This document shows, in pieces, positions 1 through 7,708 of a DNA stretch of 64,000 nt. The notes under the pieces are model-generated. The model ran no database searches and was not told the origin of the DNA. It was given only the letters and a program-made list of their open reading frames with translations. The translations under genes were made by a program, and so were the position numbers. Numbering within the stretch: the first letter of the stretch is position 1; every line of letters begins with the position of its first letter. The stretch is from Kitasatospora sp. NBC_01287. GTDB lineage: Bacteria > Actinomycetota > Actinomycetes > Streptomycetales > Streptomycetaceae. The stretch covers positions 868,001 to 932,000 of the forward strand of contig NZ_JAPEPB010000001.1 in assembly GCF_026340565.1 (NCBI RefSeq). Direction: 5' to 3'.

Positions 1-393
1 CGTCTGGGCCGCGGTGGTGCCGTAGCGCTGCTCGAACTGGGTGGGCGTCAGGTAGTGGGCGTAGTCGCGGCCGGACGGATCGGAGACCGACCGGGCTGCC
101 TCGGCCAGACCCATCGGATCCTGCCCCGCCAGGTAGACCCGCAGCGACAAGGTCCAGCTTCCCGGGGCCGCACCGGTGTCGGCGGGCGGCTGGGAGGATG
201 CGGTCCAGCTCGGGACGGCGGACGGCAGGGCGGTGCGGGTGGGGGTCGCGGCGCCGGCGACCGGCGCGACCGCACCCGCCGCGACCAGCGTGGCCGCGGC
301 CAGCGCCGCGGCGCCCGCCATGGTGCCGGCTCCGGGGCGTCGGGCGGTCGGGGTGGCGGACTGCTGCTGCTGGGCCAAGGTCTCACGCTCCAT
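1..393 (-). CDS. S53 (sedolisin/kumamolisin) peptidase, N-terminal part only
   Basis: The gene runs off the left edge; only the first 131 codons are present. The ATG at 393-391 is followed by a signal sequence (Arg-Arg near residue 14, then an Ala-rich hydrophobic stretch ending near APVAGAA). After it comes the start of a pro-kumamolisin activation domain: SWTLSLRVYLAGQDP, then the signature SGRDYAHYLTPTQFEQRYG. In this family the propeptide folds the secreted acid serine protease and is then removed. The catalytic Glu/Asp/Ser residues lie outside the window. No strong ribosome site precedes the ATG, so the exact start is less certain than the family. Confidence 0.82.
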   Translation of the reverse strand, partial: MERETLAQQQQSATPTARRPGAGTMAGAAALAAATLVAAGAVAPVAGAATPTRTALPSAVPSWTASSQPPADTGAAPGSWTLSLRVYLAGQDPMGLAEAARSVSDPSGRDYAHYLTPTQFEQRYGTTAAQT

Positions 394-566
394 CAAGAGG
401 CTTCGGTCCGACCGGCGGTGGGCGGACCCCACGGACCGCCTCGATCGCCGATGCACCCGCGGTGCACCGGCGGCGACGGCCGCTCAGCAGCTGGAAACGT
501 GTCGACGCGCGGTTTCGGTCGCACCGGGTCACTCGGCTGCTGCCCTCCTCGGTGACGCGCGCTCGG

Positions 567-980
567 CTACCGGGCCGCGACGCGGTCAGCCGCGGGCATG
601 GTGGCGGTCGACGGGGCGGAGGCCGTGCCGGGGCCGGGGCCGGGGGCAGAGGGAATATCCGGGTCGTGGTGTTCCCTCAGTGCCTGCTGGACCGGGTGCA
701 CGGTGGAGCGGAGCTCCTGCCCGAGTTCGCCGAGTTCCGGAATCGCTCCGGTGACAGCCCTGGTCATCAGTGCCTTGGGGTGCAGGTCCTGCGGGCGGAG
801 GTCGGCGAACTCGGGGCCGAGGGTCTTCTTCAGCTCGTCCGTACCGGTGCGGGCGAAGGCCTGGAGATTGCGCAGCAGGCGCAGGGCGTCGGCGATCAGC
901 ACCGGGACCTTCTCCGGTCCGAAGATCATGACGGCGAGGGCCATCAGAACGGCGATCTTGACGAAGCTCAGATCGAGCAC
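567..980 (-). CDS. tatB: Twin-arginine translocase subunit TatB
   Basis: 137 residues. The open frame extends upstream through a low-complexity V-R-P-x-P stretch made by a DNA repeat, but a GTG at 980 has GAGGAG six bases before it, so translation starts there. The product opens with a single membrane helix (LSFVKIAVLMALAVMIFG), the Tat hinge (GPEKVP), an amphipathic helix (ADALRLLRNLQAF) and a polar tail, as in TatB. TatB forms the receptor for folded twin-arginine precursors with TatC. It is the last gene of tatA-tatC-tatB, separated from tatC by 103 bases of repeat. A TatA paralogue is the alternative; the longer tail and position favour TatB. Confidence 0.85.
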   Translation of the reverse strand: MLDLSFVKIAVLMALAVMIFGPEKVPVLIADALRLLRNLQAFARTGTDELKKTLGPEFADLRPQDLHPKALMTRAVTGAIPELGELGQELRSTVHPVQQALREHHDPDIPSAPGPGPGTASAPSTATMPAADRVAAR

Positions 981-1010
981 GGCGGTCTCCTCGGGATCGG
1001 GGCAGTCAGG

Positions 1011-1070
1011 ATCGGGGCGGACCGGAGCAGGGCGGACCGGATCGGGGCGGACCGGAGCAGGGCGGACGGG
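1011..1070. repeat. Two 30-bp tandem units between tatC and tatB
   Basis: Positions 1011-1040 and 1041-1070 differ at one base. The core GGATCGGGGCGGACC also occurs in the first unit of the repeat array at 61571. Read on the minus strand it would encode V-R-P-A-P/V-R-P-D-P, but it lies before the likely tatB start. Confidence 0.8.
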
Positions 1071-1083
1071 AGCAGGGACGTCA

Positions 1084-1974
1084 TCAGCGGTCCGCATCCG
1101 CGAACTCGGAGCGCTCGACCGGATCAGCAGTCGGAGCCGGCGAGGCCTGGTCGTCGGGCGGCTCGGTGGCGGCCTCGCGCGCGGCTCGCACGGCCCCGCG
1201 GCGGTCGTGCAGCGAGCAGATCCCCAGGGCGACCAGGAACAGCAGGCAGATCGGGACCGCGAGCACCAGCATCGTCAGTGGGTCCCCGGTAGGTACGACG
1301 ACGGCGGCGAAGACGAAGATCAGGAAGATGATGATCCGCCACCAGCCGCGCAGCCGACGGGCGCTGACCACGCCGACGAGGTTGAGGACCACCAGCAGCA
1401 GCGGGAACTGGAAGGAGAGGCCGAAGACCACCACCATCCGCAGGAAGAAGTCAAGGAACTCGTCGCCGGGCAGCACCAGGCCGAAGGAGACCGGGGTGAA
1501 GGAGGCGAGCAGCTCGATGGTCTTCGGGAAGACCATGTAGGCCAGAGCGGCGCCGGAGGCGAACAGCGGCACGGCCGCGGCGGCGAAGGCCAGGCCGTAG
1601 CGGCGCTCGCGGCGGTAGAGGCCCGGCGCGACGAACGCCCACAGCTGGTACGACCAGAGGGGACTGGCGAGCAGGACCCCGACGACCAGGGCGACCTTGA
1701 AGGAGAAGCTGAGCGGGGCCAACGCGCCCTGCAGCACGAGCAGTCCGTTGGGGCAGGCCGGTGTCGCCGCGCCCACCCCGTGCACGTGCTCGATGCGGCA
1801 GGCCGGCCCGGTCAGCGCCGCGATGACCTGGGCGTGCACCAGCCAGCCCGCCGCGGAGCCGGCCAGCAGGGAGAGCGCGACCTTGGTCAATCGACCGCGC
1901 AGCTCCCGCAGATGGGCGCCGAGCGGCATCGTGGCGCTGTGCGGGTTGTCGGCCCGCGGGCCAGGCAGTTTCAC
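1084..1974 (-). CDS. tatC: Sec-independent translocase TatC
   Basis: 296 residues from a GTG at 1974 (GGAG eight bases before it). It is a polytopic membrane protein with the TatC start HLRELRGRL, a periplasmic loop with two Cys, and six hydrophobic segments (for example KVALVVGVLLASPLWSYQLW, LAFAAAAVPLFASGAALAYM, WWRIIIFLIFVFAAVVVPTG). The F-V-A-P-G-L and S-F-x-F-P-L motifs match TatC. TatC recognises the twin-arginine signal peptide. Streptomycetes usually carry tatAC together elsewhere with tatB apart, so this three-gene set may be an accessory Tat system. Several nearby products (2705, 11205) have Tat-like signals. Confidence 0.95.
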   Translation of the reverse strand: MKLPGPRADNPHSATMPLGAHLRELRGRLTKVALSLLAGSAAGWLVHAQVIAALTGPACRIEHVHGVGAATPACPNGLLVLQGALAPLSFSFKVALVVGVLLASPLWSYQLWAFVAPGLYRRERRYGLAFAAAAVPLFASGAALAYMVFPKTIELLASFTPVSFGLVLPGDEFLDFFLRMVVVFGLSFQFPLLLVVLNLVGVVSARRLRGWWRIIIFLIFVFAAVVVPTGDPLTMLVLAVPICLLFLVALGICSLHDRRGAVRAAREAATEPPDDQASPAPTADPVERSEFADADR

Positions 1975-2004
1975 GGTGTGTGCTCCGGACGCTGGTGGGA
2001 GGGC

Positions 2005-2277
2005 TCAGACGGTGGCGCGGCGCGGCTCGGCGGCGCGGGCAGCGGCCGGCTCGACGATCTCGCCCTCCAGGGCGGACGCCTCGACCCGCTGACCAGGCGC
2101 GGGAGCGGGAGCCGCGGCCGCGTCGACCCCGTCCGTCTTCAGCGCGTTCGCCTCCGCCTTGAGGATCCGCAGCGATTTGCCCAATGCCCGCGCGGAGTCC
2201 GGGAGTCGCTTGGCGCCGAAGAGCACCAGCACCACCAGGCCGATAATGATGATTTCCAATCCGCGAGTCTGGAACAC
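2005..2277 (-). CDS. tatA: Twin-arginine translocase subunit TatA
   Basis: 90 residues from a GTG at 2277. A short N-terminus and one membrane helix ([15 protein letters not shown]) lead to the hinge A-K-R-L-P-D and the amphipathic helix [15 protein letters not shown], then an Ala/Pro-rich tail; this is the canonical TatA layout. TatA oligomerises to form the pore for folded proteins. It is the first gene of the operon, 30 bases before tatC. The first codon is unusually close to the helix (V-F-Q-T-R-G), as in other TatA/E proteins. Confidence 0.9.
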   Translation of the reverse strand: MFQTRGLEIIIIGLVVLVLFGAKRLPDSARALGKSLRILKAEANALKTDGVDAAAAPAPAPGQRVEASALEGEIVEPAAARAAEPRRATV

Positions 2278-2704
2278 TTCAAGACCACCTCGATTTTCCG
2301 TGCACGATCTGGCTTTGTTTTGAACGCGGCGGGATCGCAGGGCCGGAGAGAACCGGACTGCCCCGTCGCATAGTCATTCGTCGCCCTGTCCCCGGCGGAT
2401 GGGTCCCGATCTCGACCCGGGTACAGGTTCACCCGTAAGGGCCAGTGCGATGGCACTGAGCTGCGGCGCAGTGCGGGCGGTCGAACGGTTGGCCGCTCCG
2501 GGTGGGCGCGTGTCGCCTTGACGTGGATAATCCGTCACCATTTCACTTCCCTCTGACCGCCCGCCACTTCCTGGGGCTATGGCCGTCACCTTCAATCGTC
2601 CCTCCCGCCCCGGCGTGTCCCGGACCGGGATCGGCCAACTTTGCGTGCGGCAGATCAGGCGGAGCCGGCGGCACCTCGCTCCCTCTCACCGATTCGGAGG
2701 AACC
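2278..2704. other. 427-bp divergent promoter region between tatA and the Tat-signal gene
   Basis: No gene can be supported here. The stretch must hold promoters for both directions. The one recognisable element is a sigma-B-like sequence at 2401-2424 on the plus strand. AT-richer patches lie at 2280-2330 and 2520-2560. Confidence 0.6.
2401..2424 (+). promoter_or_regulatory. Possible SigB-type promoter
   Basis: GGGT, 14 bases, then GGGTAC fits the actinomycete SigB-family consensus GNNT-N14-16-GGGTAC/T. It lies about 280 bases before the gene at 2705, so it would give a long leader. A chance match is possible at this GC content. Confidence 0.3.
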
Positions 2705-3034
2705 ATGTCCCTGGATACCGATACGGCCGACAGTGCGTCCGACAGTGCGTCAGAAGGCCTGTCCCGCAGGCGGCTGATGCGTAAGGCGGCAGCCGTCGGC
2801 GCCGCCGGCCTCGCCGTCAACCTGCTGGCCGGCAGCGCCGTCGCCGCTGCCAAGCCCGCCGACCAGGAGCCGGCGGACGACGCCGCGCCCGCGCCGGCCG
2901 ACGAGCACGCCCAGCCGATGATCGTCCACGTGCGCGACGTGCGATCGGGCCACCTCGACCTGTTCAGCGGTGAGCAGCACCACCGCGTCCAGGACCCGGC
3001 GCTGGCCGCCGCGCTGGTCCGCGCGCTGGGCTGA
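2705..3034 (+). CDS. Small secreted protein with twin-arginine signal
   Basis: 109 residues. The ATG at 2705 has GGAGG five bases before it. The N-terminus reads SRRRLMRKAAAVGAAGLAV and then a cleavable hydrophobic segment ending A-V-A-A-A, a textbook Tat signal. The mature part is about 60 residues, Ala/Pro/Asp-rich, then a compact domain (PMIVHVRDVRSGHLDLFSG) ending in ALAAALVRALG. No enzyme motif is visible; similar short Tat-exported proteins are common in streptomycetes without a known role. It sits opposite the tat operon and just ahead of a DUF4331 gene. Confidence 0.8.
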   Translation: MSLDTDTADSASDSASEGLSRRRLMRKAAAVGAAGLAVNLLAGSAVAAAKPADQEPADDAAPAPADEHAQPMIVHVRDVRSGHLDLFSGEQHHRVQDPALAAALVRALG

Positions 3035-3057
3035 CCAGCCCTCAGGACACCTGTTGT

Positions 3058-3079
3058 CCCCGGCAGACAGCTGCCGGGG
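3058..3079 (+). terminator. Hairpin after the Tat-signal gene
   Basis: Nine-base perfect stem CCCCGGCAG/CTGCCGGGG with a four-base loop, starting 24 bases after the stop codon. There is no U-tract, as is usual in this group. Confidence 0.55.
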
Positions 3080-3129
3080 GCGGCCGGCCCGCCAACCCGT
3101 CAACCTGCCCTTCCCCCTGTGAGGTTCCT

Positions 3130-4515
3130 GTGTCGTCCCACCGCGAAGCCCCCGAGATCTCCAAGGACCCGGTCGCCGACAGTACCGACGTCTACGCGTT
3201 CGTCAGCCCCGACGACTGCGACACGGTCACCCTGATCGCCAACTACCTGCCGCTGCAGGGCCCGGCCGGCGGCCCGAACTTCTACGAGTTCGGCGAGGAC
3301 GTCCTCTACTCGATCCACATCGACAACGACAACGACGGCCGGGCGGACATCACCTACGAGTTGCGGTTCCACGTCGAGGTCCGCAACCCCGACTCGTTCC
3401 TCTACAACACCGGCCCGATCACCTCGCTGGACTCCCCGAACTGGAACCGGCGCCAGACCTACAGCATCACCAAGGTCGAGGCCGGGGGCCGCACCCGCCT
3501 GCTCGCCGAGGGCCTGGCCTGCCCGCCGTGCAACATCGGCCCGCTCTCCACGCCCGACTACGCCTCGCTGGCGGCCATGGCGGTGCACAAGCTGGACGGC
3601 GACCGCCGGGTCTTCGCCGGCCAGCGCGCCGAGGGCTTCTACGTGGACCTCGGCTCGATCTTCGACCTCGGCACCCTGCGCCCCTTCCAGCAGCTGCACG
3701 TGATGCCCGCGTTCACCCAGCCCGCCCCCGGCGTGAACACCACCAAGGCGCTCAACGTCCACAGCATCGCGCTGCAGGTCCCGATCACCGACCTGACCAA
3801 GGACCACCGGCGCCCCACCGATGTGCTGGACCCGCACGCCACCATCGGTGTCTGGACCACCGCCTCGCGCCGCAAGGCCCGCATCATCAACCCCGACGGG
3901 CGCGACACCGAGTCCGGCCCGTTCGTCCAGGTCTCCCGCCTCGGCAACCCGCTCTTCAACGAGGTCCTCGTGCCCATGGGCAAGAAGGACCTGTGGAACT
4001 CCCAGCCCCCGGCCGACGACAAGAACTTCGCCCAGTACGTCGCCCACCCCGAGCTGGCCAACCTGCTGCCCGCGCTGTACCCGGGTGTGTTCCCCAACCT
4101 CGCGGGCCTGGACACCTCCGGCAAGCCCCGCGCCGACCTGCTCGCCATCCTGCTCACCGGCATCCCGAGCGGAATCATCGCCGGCTTCCAGAACTACACC
4201 GGCGACACCCAGGCCGACATGCTGCGCCTGAACGTGGCGGTTCCGCCGAGCTCCTCCCCGAACATCCTCGGGCTGGTCGCCGGTGACGCGGCCGGGTTCC
4301 CCAACGGACGCCGTGTCTTCGACGATGTGGTCACCGTCGAGCTGCGCGCCATCGCGGGCCTCACCTACCACCTGGTGGACCCGACCTACACCCCGGACGG
4401 CGCGGCCGGCGTGATCACCGACGGGCTCACCCCTGCCGACGTCAAGAACCCCTACCTGGACGTCTTCCCCTACCTCGGCGTCCCCTACGACGGCTACCAC
4501 AACCCGTCGAACTGA
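3130..4515 (+). CDS. DUF4331 family protein
   Basis: 461 residues from a GTG at 3130. It shows the hallmark DUF4331 opening SSHREAPEISKDPVADSTDVYAFVSP (shown here as SSHREAPEI then DPVADSTDVYAF), the D-N-D-N-D-G-R-A-D-I-T-Y-E metal-site-like loop, and the C-terminal pattern GRRVFDDVVTVELRAI. No signal peptide is present in this frame. Family members are often exported or periplasmic and their function is unknown; the Asp/Asn-rich loop suggests calcium binding. It is followed closely by a terminator and then by a small conserved gene of the same orientation. Confidence 0.88.
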   Translation: MSSHREAPEISKDPVADSTDVYAFVSPDDCDTVTLIANYLPLQGPAGGPNFYEFGEDVLYSIHIDNDNDGRADITYELRFHVEVRNPDSFLYNTGPITSLDSPNWNRRQTYSITKVEAGGRTRLLAEGLACPPCNIGPLSTPDYASLAAMAVHKLDGDRRVFAGQRAEGFYVDLGSIFDLGTLRPFQQLHVMPAFTQPAPGVNTTKALNVHSIALQVPITDLTKDHRRPTDVLDPHATIGVWTTASRRKARIINPDGRDTESGPFVQVSRLGNPLFNEVLVPMGKKDLWNSQPPADDKNFAQYVAHPELANLLPALYPGVFPNLAGLDTSGKPRADLLAILLTGIPSGIIAGFQNYTGDTQADMLRLNVAVPPSSSPNILGLVAGDAAGFPNGRRVFDDVVTVELRAIAGLTYHLVDPTYTPDGAAGVITDGLTPADVKNPYLDVFPYLGVPYDGYHNPSN

Positions 4516-4527
4516 CACAGCGGCACC

Positions 4528-4560
4528 GCGGTGCGGGCGATCTGGAATCGCCCGCACCGC
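4528..4560 (+). terminator. Strong hairpin after the DUF4331 gene
   Basis: Fourteen-base perfect stem (GCGGTGCGGGCGAT with its complement) and a five-base loop CTGGA, beginning 13 bases after the stop codon. It separates this gene from the next one on the same strand. Confidence 0.75.
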
Positions 4561-4592
4561 CCCCGTTCCGGTCCCGGCCTCCGGAGGCATCC

Positions 4593-4934
4593 ATGTCACA
4601 CACCCATGAGCACCCGCCCCTGCCCGCTCCCTCCCGCGAGGGCAGCGTCGTCCTGGAGATCGGGGGCGATCTCGGCGCCCTGATCATCCACACCAGCGCC
4701 GCTGAGGACGGCCTGGAGATCGAGGTCAGCCCGATCGGAGCCGACCCGATCGACGCTCCCGAACCCCGCACCCATGCCGCCGTCCGCCCCCGCCACCTGG
4801 TCGGACGCAGCATCCACTGCGTGGTGATCTCCCCGCTCCAGGAAGGGGACTACACCATCTGGCGAACCGCCGACACCCCCGAGGCAACGGTCACCGTCCG
4901 GGGCGGTGAAGTCACCGAGCACCGCTGGTCCTGA
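4593..4934 (+). CDS. Conserved small hypothetical protein
   Basis: 113 residues, ATG at 4593 preceded by GGAGG. It is predicted to be soluble and beta-rich, with two blocks: SVVLEIGGDLGALIIHTS and RHLVGRSIHCVVISPLQEGDY, ending VTVRGGEVTEHRWS. No catalytic motif is visible. The IGGDLGAL block and the H-A-A-V-R-x-R segment recur in a streptomycete family of unknown function that I recognise by pattern only. It is next to the DUF4331 gene but has a terminator between them, so it need not be co-transcribed. Confidence 0.7.
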   Translation: MSHTHEHPPLPAPSREGSVVLEIGGDLGALIIHTSAAEDGLEIEVSPIGADPIDAPEPRTHAAVRPRHLVGRSIHCVVISPLQEGDYTIWRTADTPEATVTVRGGEVTEHRWS

Positions 4935-5206
4935 GGTGCGTCCTGGCGCATGGCGGTCCGGTCGGCTGATGACCATCTGATCAACTGGCGGGGCCGGAGA
5001 ACCAGCGATACTCAGGGCCTGCCCGCAGGCCTGCCCGCCTGCGACTGGGCCGCCCACGTGGATGGTGCCCTGATCGGGTTGGGCAAGCTCTCGTTGGCGG
5101 GCGCCGAGAACAGCGGGATCGCGCAGACCGAGGTGACGATGAAGGCCGACTCGCTCTGCGCTGACCAGATGCCGGGCAGCCGAGATGCGTTGGCGGCCGG
5201 ACGGCC

Positions 5207-6070
5207 TCAGGCCACAGGGGGCGTGAAGGCGGGAGCCGGGGCGCCGAAGCGGGCGAGGTAGTGCCAGACCCGCTTCAGGGCCTGCTCGTCGTAGCGGCCG
5301 GAGCGTGAGGCGGCGCCGAGGATGGCGGGGTCGAGCTGCCCGTCCCGTGCCAGTTCGACGCCGAGCGCCACGAACTCGGGGCCGCGGAAGTCGGGGTGGC
5401 GGCGCAGCTCCTCGACCGAGAGGCGGTATCCGGGATGCCATTCGATCGGGCAGGGCAGTCGGCGAGCGGCCTCCTCGACCTCGGTGCCCCGGAAGCTCGG
5501 ATCCAGGACCAGCGCCTCCATGTGCTGGTCGAAGCGGACCGGACCGTGCACGTGTGCCTCGATGTAGTCGTCCAGCGCGTCCCTGCTGTCCGCCGCGGCC
5601 AGCTCGACCAGGGGCATGGCCGCGGCGACCCCGAAGTCCGCAGGCTCGGTGAAGCTGTCCGGGTAGCAGAAGGTGCAGCGCGCGACCGGCTCGGCGCCGA
5701 GCCGGAAGTGCGCGGACCCGAACCGCGGTGCGGCGCCCACCACCTGGCGCCGGAAGTTCAGCGCCCCGTAGACCGGGCGCTGGTGCGCGGGCGCCTCGTC
5801 ATAGGCGCCGCCGAAGATCCGCTGCTCCCACCGCCAGCGGTCCCCGCCCTGATGGGCCGTGAGCCCGCCGTTGCTCGTTCCGGTGACGAACTGTGAGCGG
5901 TACTGTCCGTCGACCGCCATCGCCTCCAGGATCCACTGCCCGCGCACCAGCCGGTCGGGGTGGAAGTTCAGCGTCACGCGAAGGTCCGGATCGACCGCCG
6001 CGCCGCTGGAGCGCGCGGCGACGTGGCCAATGGCGCGCGGGCCGGGCAGCTCGTCCGTATCTTTACTCAC
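5207..6070 (-). CDS. DUF3626 domain-containing protein
   Basis: 287 residues from a GTG at 6070; the ribosome site is weak and CAGACT lies six bases before the GTG, so a leaderless transcript is possible. The sequence matches DUF3626: VTLNFHPDRLVRGQWILEAM, YRSQFVTGTSNGGLTAH, RPVYGALNFRR and RCTFCYPDSF, then IEAHVHGPVRF. The family has no established function; the conserved His, Asp and Cys residues suggest metal binding or hydrolase activity. It stands alone: 270 bases without a recognisable gene follow it and a repeat-rich 400-bp region precedes it. Confidence 0.85.
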   Translation of the reverse strand: MSKDTDELPGPRAIGHVAARSSGAAVDPDLRVTLNFHPDRLVRGQWILEAMAVDGQYRSQFVTGTSNGGLTAHQGGDRWRWEQRIFGGAYDEAPAHQRPVYGALNFRRQVVGAAPRFGSAHFRLGAEPVARCTFCYPDSFTEPADFGVAAAMPLVELAAADSRDALDDYIEAHVHGPVRFDQHMEALVLDPSFRGTEVEEAARRLPCPIEWHPGYRLSVEELRRHPDFRGPEFVALGVELARDGQLDPAILGAASRSGRYDEQALKRVWHYLARFGAPAPAFTPPVA

Positions 6071-6470
6071 CGGTGCAGTCTGCCCGAAAGTCGATCACCG
6101 GGGAAAGGGGTTTCCCCACCACTGTGCAGTTGAGAAGGAGCGAGCCCGGGCCCGGTCGTGCGGCGGGTCCGATCGGGCCCGGGAGCTGGTGCGGAACTGG
6201 TGCGGAACTGCTGCGGAGCTGCTGCGGCGCATTCCGGGGAGCCGCTGGTTCCGACACCATCAACAGTCGACTGCCGCCGGCCGGGTGTCGAGGGGTTTCC
6301 CGTTTCCCTCAGGAAGCGGGAAACCCTTGGGAAACCCCTTCACCGGTTCTGGGAAACCCGAGGAAACGTGGTGGGCGGCCTGGGCGGCCGCTGAAGACCG
6401 GGAAGCGTGACGGCGGAAGAGTCGAGTTGACGGCCGGTCTCCTTGTGCGCGGTCGGCTCGTTGCTCTCGT
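6071..6470. other. 400-bp intergenic region rich in GGGAAACCC elements
   Basis: This region between two divergent genes holds no supported gene. It carries at least five copies of the heptamer GGGAAAC or its complement: 6107-6117 (GGGGTTTCCCC), the two arms of the hairpin at 6293-6326, about 6329-6338 and about 6351-6359. It also holds a GGTGCGGAACT-type short repeat at 6186-6225. See the separate hairpin entry. Confidence 0.7.
6293..6326. repeat. 15-bp hairpin of GGGTTTCCCG type
   Basis: The arm at 6293-6307 pairs with 6312-6326 around a four-base loop (CTCA), with one G-T wobble; the outer ten pairs are GGGTTTCCCG/CGGGAAACCC. It lies 145-178 bases upstream of the lipoprotein gene. It may be an operator, a transcript hairpin or a repetitive extragenic element. 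Confidence 0.75.
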
Positions 6471-7232
6471 GTGGACCACAACTCGCTCTCCGCCGCACCG
6501 TTCCGACCACGCCCGCGCCTGCTGCTGCGGACCGCGCTCGCCGGGTTGGGCTGCGCCGTGACGCTGGCCCTGGCAGGCTGCCAGGACCAGAGCGCCCAGC
6601 GGCTCGACACTCCGCCGGGCCCGGCGGCCAACGGTGGTGAGCAGTCCGGGGCGTCGACGACGCCGACCCGTGGCCCCGGTCCGCTGACACCGGTTCAGCC
6701 GTCCGCCGCACCGGGCAGTCTCCGGAACCGGCTGGAGCACAGCGCCGTGAGTATGCCCGCCGCGGGCGCCGCTGAGGCCGGGGGCCCGGGCGCCAGCACC
6801 GTTCCGCCATCCACCGAGGGCGGCGATGGAGCGGCGGGGTCGAGCGCCGAAGGCCAAAGGACGGATCCGGCGGCCTCGGACGACAGCGGCGAGCCGGGCC
6901 CGACCCTCCCGCCCGGGGCAGGCTACTCGCGTGGCGGCCGGTCCGGGGTGTCGGCCGGCGGCGCGGGCCGGGGATCGGGCTCGGCGGGGCGCGGCGGTCC
7001 GGCGGCCGCGCCACGACCGGCGCCCTCCCCCGCGCCCTCCCCCGCCCCGGTCGGCACACCTGCCACCGCGGCGGGAGGACGCCCGGGGGAGCAGCGGCCG
7101 GCACCCGCCGCCGGGCCGGGCGACACAGGTGGTTCGGGCGGCTCAGGGGTCTGCGCACTGGCGCAGACCTACGGGAACTGGCCCCCCGGATCCGAACAGG
7201 AACGGATCTGCCGTGGTGTATACGGTGGATGA
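6471..7232 (+). CDS. Low-complexity lipoprotein
   Basis: 253 residues from a GTG at 6471. A signal (RPRPRLLLRTALAGLGCAVTLAL) ends in the lipobox L-A-G-C, so the mature protein should be lipid-anchored on the outer face of the membrane. The next 190 residues are disordered, rich in Ser, Gly, Pro and Thr (including PAPSPAPSPAP), like a cell-wall spacer. A conserved-looking tail, VCALAQTYGNWPPGSEQERIC, holds two Cys that could form a disulfide. The tail type recurs in streptomycete lipoproteins of unknown role. There are no operon partners. Confidence 0.75.
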   Translation: MDHNSLSAAPFRPRPRLLLRTALAGLGCAVTLALAGCQDQSAQRLDTPPGPAANGGEQSGASTTPTRGPGPLTPVQPSAAPGSLRNRLEHSAVSMPAAGAAEAGGPGASTVPPSTEGGDGAAGSSAEGQRTDPAASDDSGEPGPTLPPGAGYSRGGRSGVSAGGAGRGSGSAGRGGPAAAPRPAPSPAPSPAPVGTPATAAGGRPGEQRPAPAAGPGDTGGSGGSGVCALAQTYGNWPPGSEQERICRGVYGG

Positions 7233-7269
7233 CGAGTGATCAGGACGATGCGGACGGACACCCAGCGTG

Positions 7270-7340
7270 CCGCCGGTCGCCGGTCGCCGGTCACCGCCGC
7301 CGGTCACCGCCACTGGTCGCCGGTCACCGGTCGCCGGTTC
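7270..7340. repeat. CGCCGGTCACCGGT-type short repeats
   Basis: Degenerate tandem copies of CGCCGGT and CGGTCACC fill the stretch between the lipoprotein gene and the thiamine-binding gene. They can form several alternative hairpins. No function is assigned. Confidence 0.6.
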
Positions 7341-7414
7341 GCACTGTGGCAGCATGCTGGTGATCACATTCACCCGTTCGTCCCCCGCTTCACCCCGCTC
7401 GCTGTGGAGGAATC

Positions 7415-7708
7415 ATGATCGCCGCATTCAGCGTGACCCCGCTCGGCATCGGCGAGGACGTCGCCGAGGCGGTCGCGGCAGCTGTCCGGGTGGTGCGGGC
7501 CAGCGGCCTGCCCAACCAGACCGACGCCATGTTCACCTCGATCGAAGGCGAGTGGGACGAGGTGATGGCCGTGATCAAGGAGGCCGTGGCGGCCGTGAAG
7601 CCCTTCGCCAACCGGGTGAGCACCGTCATCAAGATCGATGATCGGACCGGTGTCACGGACGGGCTGACCCGCAAGATGGCCTCACTGGAGCACCACCTGA
7701 CCGGCTGA
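7415..7708 (+). CDS. MTH1187-family thiamine-binding protein
   Basis: 97 residues, ATG at 7415 after GGAGG. The ferredoxin-like small-protein family (formerly DUF77) is recognised from [41 protein letters not shown] and [12 protein letters not shown]. Family members bind thiamine or related pyrimidines and form tetramers; their cellular role is probably vitamin sensing or buffering. Its 3' end overlaps the convergent amidohydrolase gene by 27 bases. Confidence 0.9.
   Translation: MIAAFSVTPLGIGEDVAEAVAAAVRVVRASGLPNQTDAMFTSIEGEWDEVMAVIKEAVAAVKPFANRVSTVIKIDDRTGVTDGLTRKMASLEHHLTG

Noticed and set aside
598..2373. 591-codon plus-strand frame over the tat operon
   Set aside because: Shadow of tatA/C/B, which have clear domains and ribosome sites on the other strand.
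3100..4599. 499-codon minus-strand frame opposite the DUF4331 gene
   Set aside because: Shadow frame; the composition is antisense-like and no motif is found.
4935..5206. Short minus-strand frame reading IWSAQSESAFIVTSVCAIPL
   Set aside because: About 65 codons between stops, no start with ribosome site and no family match; possibly gene debris, not annotated.
6107..6360. GTTTCCC/GGGAAAC cluster as a ParB (parS) site
   Set aside because: Streptomycete parS is a GTTTCACGTGAAAC-type palindrome; the sequence here differs in its centre and layout.
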